Source: Torreya grandis (taxonomy: Eukaryota > Streptophyta > Pinopsida > Cupressales > Taxaceae). Taken from it: a stretch of DNA of 64,000 bases. The notes below the pieces were generated by a model. That model was not told the DNA's origin, did no database searches, and was given only the letters and a program-made list of their open reading frames with translations. The stretch lies in assembly GCA_037957365.1 (NCBI GenBank), contig JARHVA010003262.1, positions 1,029,001-1,093,000 on the forward strand, given 5' to 3'. The first letter of the stretch is position 1. The number at the start of each line of letters is the position of its first letter. Positions 63,453 through 64,000 of the stretch are shown here, piece by piece. The position numbers were made by a program, and so were the translations under genes.

Positions 63453-64000
63453 ATGTCAGAGGATTCTCCTACCAAGAAAATGATGAAGTACAAGTTTCAA
63501 GGTGTGTTTCTAACATCTACAATTGAATCAAATATAGATTAGATCAAAGACACTAAAATTGGCCATATTGACATGGTTGAGTTCTTGTAGGGGCTTGGAA
63601 GGGACCCTATTACATGGCACACATAGGACATCCTAAATAAAAAATTCATTTGGAAGCTACATTCCCTATGTTGACACAATATCTAAAGTTCATCTTGATA
63701 GTTTATACATACTTTGATAGTCATACCAGATTAGTCAAGTATGTAGATGGAAAGGTGATCATTCATCTTGATGAGGAATAGTTGGATATAATCATTCATC
63801 TCTCTGATATTGAGGAATATTTTGATATAACTATGAGCTTAACCCAAGAATATTATTATAAGTATCTTGATAAGTGCAAAAGACACATCAATTTTCATTG
63901 GCTCATAACTCCTTGGCATTTCATTGTAAGATGGCATAATTAATTTTATCATGTTTATTTCCTAGAGGAAGTAGGGGATTTAATCACCCTCATAAGCAGA
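63453..64000 (+). pseudogene. 5' part of an unrecognised retroelement ORF
   Basis: Opens at ATG 63453 (MSEDSPTKKMMKYKFQGVFL) just after an acceptor-like TTGTAG, and reads on through stops (NID*IKD, VEFL*GLGRDPITW). A frame change near 63650 leads to LIVYTYFDSHTRLVKYVDGK, VIIHLDEE*LDIIIHLSD, IEEYFDITMSLTQEYYYKYL, DKCKRHINFHWLITPWHFIV, running toward the window edge. I do not recognise a named domain. Position after an LTR-like promoter and leader suggests gag or the extra ORF that precedes gag in Ogre-type elements. Confidence 0.5.

Overview
This window looks like intergenic DNA from a large plant nuclear genome. It is very AT-rich, has no recognisable host gene, and is almost entirely old, decayed LTR retrotransposons of the Ty3/gypsy type. 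All Gag, protease, reverse transcriptase (RT), RNase H and integrase (IN) pieces are plant Ty3/gypsy-like. Several belong to lineages with an extra, archaeal-type RNase H (aRNH), the Tat/Ogre side of the tree. Long LTRs (about 2.2 to 3.3 kb), heavy decay and nesting fit a gymnosperm or another large-genome seed plant. The sequence alone does not give the species.

Layout. (1) 1-3051: 5' end of a minus-strand element (gag, primer site, 5' LTR). (2) 3052-3632 plus 17032-19119: one LTR of a second family (called BC here), minus orientation, split by element 1. (3) 3633-17031: element 1, a complete minus-strand element with two ~3.1 kb LTRs. Its internal order is gag, protease, aRNH, RT, RNase H, integrase. 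(4) 19120-31157: a pile of minus-strand fragments: aRNH-integrase with a long 3' region, LTR pieces of a family called E here, and a gag-protease fragment. (5) 31158-50250: a plus-strand BC element (LTR, gag, protease, RT, RNase H), interrupted at 39242-46752 by element 2. Element 2 is an LTR pair (~2.6 kb each) around a 2.3 kb interior. The BC element resumes and reaches its 3' LTR at 49088, which has a polypurine tract in front. (6) 50250-59538: a truncated E LTR, then an E element with two ~3 kb LTRs and only a gag remnant between them. (7) 59552-64000: another plus-strand BC LTR, then the start of a plus-strand element with a TATA box, splice-site-like signals and a decayed ORF.

How the parts relate. 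None of the elements looks functional. Frames carry many stops, mostly TAA/TAG where glutamine is plausible, and catalytic residues are lost in protease, RT and integrase. LTR pairs of one element look roughly 80% identical by eye, so the insertions are old.

The most unusual structures are arrays of short imperfect palindromes. The clearest is at 62324-63336: eleven units of exactly 32 bp with 13-36 bp spacers inside the two sub-clusters. Many of its units keep complementary arms although the arm sequence changes from unit to unit. Similar ~27 bp palindromes at ~50-64 bp spacing occur in the BC LTR/leader regions (33511-33865, 60952-61146, and weaker ones at 17482-18823). The second notable point is the position of aRNH between protease and RT in element 1.
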